Shown here in pieces: positions 61,039-64,000 of a DNA stretch of 64,000 bases; the first letter of the stretch is position 1; every line of letters begins with the position of its first letter. Source of the stretch: Viridibacillus sp050279675 (lineage in GTDB: Bacteria > Bacillota > Bacilli > Bacillales_A > Planococcaceae); contig NZ_JBNNUK010000006.1 in assembly GCF_050279675.1 (NCBI RefSeq), forward strand, positions 62,001 through 126,000, in the 5' to 3' direction. A program made the translations under genes and the position numbers. Below the pieces are notes generated by a model. That model had not been told where the DNA came from. It made no database searches and saw nothing but the letters and a program-made list of their open reading frames with translations.

Positions 61039-61920
61039 TTAAAATAACGTCTTATGTCCTAACCAATCATCTATATCCACGCTACCTTGAACGGCTAATA
61101 ATCTGTATAAATATCGGTAAGGCATTCTACATTTTGCTAAGTCGGGAATATCCATTACCCTTTCATAACCCTTTTTAAAAGCTTGGCCTGATTTTACATC
61201 TAGCACATATTCTAATGCGATAAAATCTAACTCTCTAGGAGCTATAACATATGCTTCAGTATCGACAAGACCAGTGATTTCTCTACCGTCTGATAAAAAC
61301 TGTGTTGGATCCATATCAACTAGCACAAACGTAGAATATTCAGGTATAGGTAATCCATTGATTAAATTATTTATTTTAGGGAGCATACTTTTTATTTTTT
61401 CTTCTTTATAGTAAAATCTAGAAACTAATTCATTTACTGTATCCATTAAATGTTGATTAAATTCTCTCAGACTTACTTGATAACTTCCTGATGGATTACC
61501 CACAAAATTTTCTTTATACCGATGAATTTTAGCCAAATCTTCTCCAAAACTTTGCAAAACTGAAGATGGCCAATCAGTAAATGACTCGACAATTTGTCCT
61601 TTTAGTTTTTCTACAACAACAAATTCTTTTTTTAGAATCCTCCCTTTATCTATAACTCTTGGTATCGGTATTGAAGTAAGCTTACTCAATGTATTATTTA
61701 CGTGTTCTAATTCATAAACTTGCCTTGGATCAATTCCAAATAACTTTTTGCATCCCCACCAAAATTCATTATTAGGTTCTTCTTTCATTTTAGAGGAACG
61801 TACAACTACTTCTTGATTATCTGTTTTTACCAACCATACATCACTAGAGTGGTCTTCATAACCAGGGCTTAATTCCAGCATCTCTTTAATTGGCTCTTTA
61901 AACAAAAATTGTAAATCCAT
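61039..61920 (-). CDS. APH-fold phosphotransferase with altered catalytic loop
   Basis: 293 residues of the aminoglycoside-phosphotransferase/choline-kinase fold: ATP-lysine region EVVVRSSK, hinge FVVVEKLKG, and a catalytic loop VLVDMDPTQFL in place of HGDxxxxN; the catalytic Asp is kept but His is replaced by Leu and Asn by Gln. The metal-binding Asp of GLVDTEAY is present. Function unclear; it may be a kinase with a different substrate or weakly active. Own transcript. Confidence 0.7.
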   Translation of the reverse strand: MDLQFLFKEPIKEMLELSPGYEDHSSDVWLVKTDNQEVVVRSSKMKEEPNNEFWWGCKKLFGIDPRQVYELEHVNNTLSKLTSIPIPRVIDKGRILKKEFVVVEKLKGQIVESFTDWPSSVLQSFGEDLAKIHRYKENFVGNPSGSYQVSLREFNQHLMDTVNELVSRFYYKEEKIKSMLPKINNLINGLPIPEYSTFVLVDMDPTQFLSDGREITGLVDTEAYVIAPRELDFIALEYVLDVKSGQAFKKGYERVMDIPDLAKCRMPYRYLYRLLAVQGSVDIDDWLGHKTLF

Positions 61921-62266
61921 AAAATCTTCCTACTTTCAGAATGTATACTTTACTACTATATTTTTCTATAACCGCTTCAAGTTCTCCTTTATATTTTCCC
62001 CTAAAAAATCACAAGATAAAAACTCTTGTTTTGTAAAACTTTTCAAACACATGAGATATTACTTAAAAAAAGAACTTTTCTACCGTGTAAAAGACTTATA
62101 TTAATGTGCAATTTGTGCGATTTAAAATATTGAAAAAATTAGAAGGCTTGGATTTACAAAAATAGGTAATAAAATGTGCGCTTGTAAGATACTATAGGGG
62201 GTAAACAATTTAAATCGTAAATTTATATTTTTTTCCCTTTTTGAATAAAAATAAGGGGGTGCAATC
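61921..62266. other. Gene-free region
   Basis: About 345 bases; no clear gene. It should carry the divergent promoters of the APH-like gene and the 46-residue gene at 62267, but no strong -35/-10 pair stands out on either side. Confidence 0.4.
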
Positions 62267-62407
62267 ATGTCTAATTTAAATAATCTAACCGAATTTGAAG
62301 AACTTAACATAGAATTTCAGCGAAAAGTATCAGTTAAATGGAATAAACGTTTAGATCAGCTTGTTACTAGATCACTGAATGAAAGATCTGCCGTTTATGC
62401 AAAGTAA
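62267..62407 (+). CDS. 46-residue small protein
   Basis: Reads MSNLNNLTEFEELNIEFQRK, then VSVKWNKRLDQLVTRSLNER and SAVYAK. The strong AAGGGGGTGC ribosome site is five bases before the ATG at 62267. Helical and amphipathic, no signal or membrane helix. No family recognised. The excellent ribosome site makes translation likely. Confidence 0.55.
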   Translation: MSNLNNLTEFEELNIEFQRKVSVKWNKRLDQLVTRSLNERSAVYAK

Positions 62408-62500
62408 AAACTTAGAGAAACAGGTATTTACAGAATGATTGTTATAAAATGCTTTGACATACATACTTCAATAAAGGAATTGAAGGGGGATAAGCGAGTA

Positions 62501-62695
62501 TTGAAATCAAATGATAATAAAAAATACTCTTTCCAAACTCATGTTATAAAGAAAGGTATTAGCTATGGCACATGCCTATCTATGATTATTTCTTATACTG
62601 CGTATCATTCCATAGGGTGGGCTGTCATACACGGGTGTTTTAGCTGGTTTTACGTGATCTATTACTTAATCAAATATTCGCCTGGTTTATTTTAG
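62501..62695 (+). CDS. Small two-helix membrane protein
   Basis: 64 residues from a TTG at 62501 with AAGGGGGA ten bases upstream: a basic start (KSNDNKKYSFQTHVIKKG), then two helices (ISYGTCLSMIISYTAYHSIGW and IHGCFSWFYVIYYLIKYS). The upstream in-frame ATG at 62435 has no ribosome site. I recall similar short 'SYHSIGWAIIHG' proteins in Bacillales but cannot name the family. Followed by a terminator. Confidence 0.6.
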   Translation: MKSNDNKKYSFQTHVIKKGISYGTCLSMIISYTAYHSIGWAVIHGCFSWFYVIYYLIKYSPGLF

Positions 62696-62702
62696 AAAGT
62701 AG

Positions 62703-62737
62703 AAAAGACCTCTAGCACGTTCTAGAAGTCTTTCTTT
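62703..62737. terminator. Terminator
   Basis: AAAGAC-CTCTAG / TCTAGA-GTCTTTC hairpin with a short loop, then TTTAGT; between converging genes. Confidence 0.7.
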
Positions 62738-62768
62738 AGTATTAATCAATGATTGTTTAATATCTGCC

Positions 62769-63848
62769 TCATAGCAATTTATAAACGGGTTCATCTTGCT
62801 CTAAAGGAATTGTCACAAAAAATGTAGTTTGTTCACCTAGTTGGCTTTGCACTGAAACACTGCCATTATGCATGTCTATAATTTTTTGCACTATAGAAAG
62901 TCCTAGGCCACTGCCCCCGTTTGATACTGCTCTCGATTTATCGGCTTTAAAGAAACGTTCAAATATATGTTTTTGATCTTCTTCTGTCATTCCTATCCCA
63001 GTATCAGTAATAGAAATAGTGGCCGTATCATTTTGTTTGAATAAACGAATATAAATTGTTCCTCCATTTGGGGTGAATTTTATACTATTGCTAATTAAAT
63101 TCATCCATACTTGATTCATCAAATCTTCATCAGCAAAGACTGTAACATTTTCCAAATCGATTTCCATTTCAATATTTTTAAATATCCATCTCGGTTCACA
63201 AGATAAAACCACATTACGTAGTTGTTTATCTAATCGAAATTGTTTTGGTTCAAATGGATGATGTTGTGATTCTAATGAAGTTAATTTTAGTAAATTATCA
63301 CTGATTTTCGATAATCGATGACTTTCCATCTCAATAATTTCTAAATAGTGCTGCCTTTTTTCATCAGTCAAATTAATATTTTTCAAAGCTTTAGCGAAAC
63401 CATTAATCGATGTTAATGGCGATTGAATTTCATGAGAAACATTGGATATAAACTCTTGACGCATTTTCTCCATTTCGCCTAATTCAATTGCCATATGATT
63501 GATACCGCTAATAAGTTGTCCAAAATGATCTTCGTCATCATCTGATTTTAAGTCTAATTTGACGCTAAAATCCCCTTTCGCAATTCGTCCTATAGCATCA
63601 ACTACCGTATCCCAATAACTCCGCTGCCTTCTAAATCCAAATAAAAAGAGAATTGCAGCAGTACATGCAAAAAGAATAAATACACCTATTACAGTATAAA
63701 ATTGTTGCCAAAAACCTTGGGGATGTTTGCCAAGCGAATCATATATCAGTGAGGTCACGTGATAAGAAATAAATGCAAAGAGCGTATTAGTTAAAAGAAA
63801 AAGTATAAACATACTCAATACTTTCAACAAAATTATCCATTTCTTCAT
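62769..63848 (-). CDS. Sensor histidine kinase
   Basis: 359 residues: two helices (~8-28 and 49-70) with a very short external loop (~20 residues), HAMP, H-box FISNVSHEIQSPLTSINGF, N-box MNLISNSIKFT, G-boxes DTGIGM and GSGLGLSIV. The tiny sensor loop marks an intramembrane-sensing type that often detects cell-wall stress or a partner transporter. Overlaps the response regulator by ATGA, so operon RR-HK. Confidence 0.9.
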   Translation of the reverse strand: MKKWIILLKVLSMFILFLLTNTLFAFISYHVTSLIYDSLGKHPQGFWQQFYTVIGVFILFACTAAILFLFGFRRQRSYWDTVVDAIGRIAKGDFSVKLDLKSDDDEDHFGQLISGINHMAIELGEMEKMRQEFISNVSHEIQSPLTSINGFAKALKNINLTDEKRQHYLEIIEMESHRLSKISDNLLKLTSLESQHHPFEPKQFRLDKQLRNVVLSCEPRWIFKNIEMEIDLENVTVFADEDLMNQVWMNLISNSIKFTPNGGTIYIRLFKQNDTATISITDTGIGMTEEDQKHIFERFFKADKSRAVSNGGSGLGLSIVQKIIDMHNGSVSVQSQLGEQTTFFVTIPLEQDEPVYKLL

Positions 63849-64000
63849 GCCCCTAACTCCAATCGATAACCGAGCCCCCGAATCGTCCGTATTGTGAATT
63901 CACTTTTATCTTCTGGGAATCGCTCTCGAAGTCTTTTAATATGCACATCTACCGTACGGTCATCACCTTCATAGTCATATCCCCAAATTCCCTCTATTAA
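63845..64000 (-). CDS. OmpR-family response regulator, C-terminal part (cut by window edge)
   Basis: The last 51 codons: IWGYDYEGDDRTVDVHIKRL and RTIRGLGYRLELGA. These are the winged-helix wing and end of an OmpR-type output domain. The stop overlaps the kinase ATG as ATGA. The receiver domain lies outside the window. Confidence 0.9.
   Translation of the reverse strand, partial: LIEGIWGYDYEGDDRTVDVHIKRLRERFPEDKSEFTIRTIRGLGYRLELGA

Noticed and set aside
1..64000. CRISPR arrays, rRNA, tRNA, prophage or intact transposon
   Set aside because: I saw no regularly spaced repeats, no tRNA or rRNA signatures, and no integrase or transposase frames.

Overview
The window is from the chromosome of a low-GC Gram-positive rod of the order Bacillales. 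Gene content (ctsR-mcsA, HemAT, a YtrA-type GntR operon, GlnK/GlnL-like two-component pair, AdaA/AlkA/Ogt, CotH, a lysine riboswitch, CcpA/CodY/Fur-like sites) and frequent TTG/GTG starts with strong Shine-Dalgarno sequences fit the Lysinibacillus/Solibacillus group best. That placement is an inference. I saw no rRNA, tRNA, CRISPR array, phage or intact insertion sequence; this looks like ordinary core and near-core chromosome.

Layout. 1-4.9 kb: the start of the ctsR-mcsA heat-shock operon with a triple CtsR operator, small membrane proteins, CorA and the globin-coupled receptor HemAT. 4.9-8.7 kb: a five-gene GntR-regulated ABC exporter operon of YtrA type. 8.8-18.8 kb: mixed metabolism (histidine phosphatase, acyl-CoA thioesterase, two aldehyde dehydrogenases, one paired with DUF779 and a cre site, AAC(3)-like acetyltransferase, pseudouridine synthase). 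19-23.7 kb: the branched-chain amino acid ABC operon livJHMGF with a CodY-like box. 24-30.9 kb: MMPL exporter with divergent TetR, photolyase with a non-standard start codon, SDR-MarR operon with a palindromic operator, methyltransferase. 31-31.7 kb: a gene-free, hairpin-rich stretch.

31.7-38.4 kb holds the most interesting block: a membrane-anchored PrsA-like foldase, a VTC-type polyphosphate polymerase, a DUF4956 membrane protein and a large CotH-like kinase in one operon, next to an OmpR-type two-component system. The promoters of the two operons share a closely matching 20-bp element in front of -10 boxes at the same offset, so the two-component system probably controls both itself and the CotH/VTC operon. 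I propose this as a regulated envelope phosphate/phosphorylation system of unknown substrate.

38.5-42.2 kb: a glutamate/dicarboxylate symporter with a GlnK/GlnL-like two-component system and a tandem-repeat operator between them. 42.7-47.8 kb: a ferredoxin/flavodoxin-NADP reductase divergent from a ferric-siderophore ABC operon across a Fur box. 47.8-49.9 kb: YeiH and a divergent LysR regulator. 49.9-52.7 kb: an amino-acid ABC operon whose leader is a lysine riboswitch, which assigns lysine as its substrate. 52.7-58.6 kb: an acidic YcdB/C-like protein, GMP reductase, and a CofE-like gamma-glutamyl ligase under a divergent LysR regulator. 58.6-60.8 kb: an adaptive-response operon (adaA-alkA-ogt) preceded by the deletion remnant of a PEP-mutase/isocitrate-lyase family gene. 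61-64 kb: an APH-fold kinase, two small proteins, and the start of a second OmpR-type two-component system running off the end.
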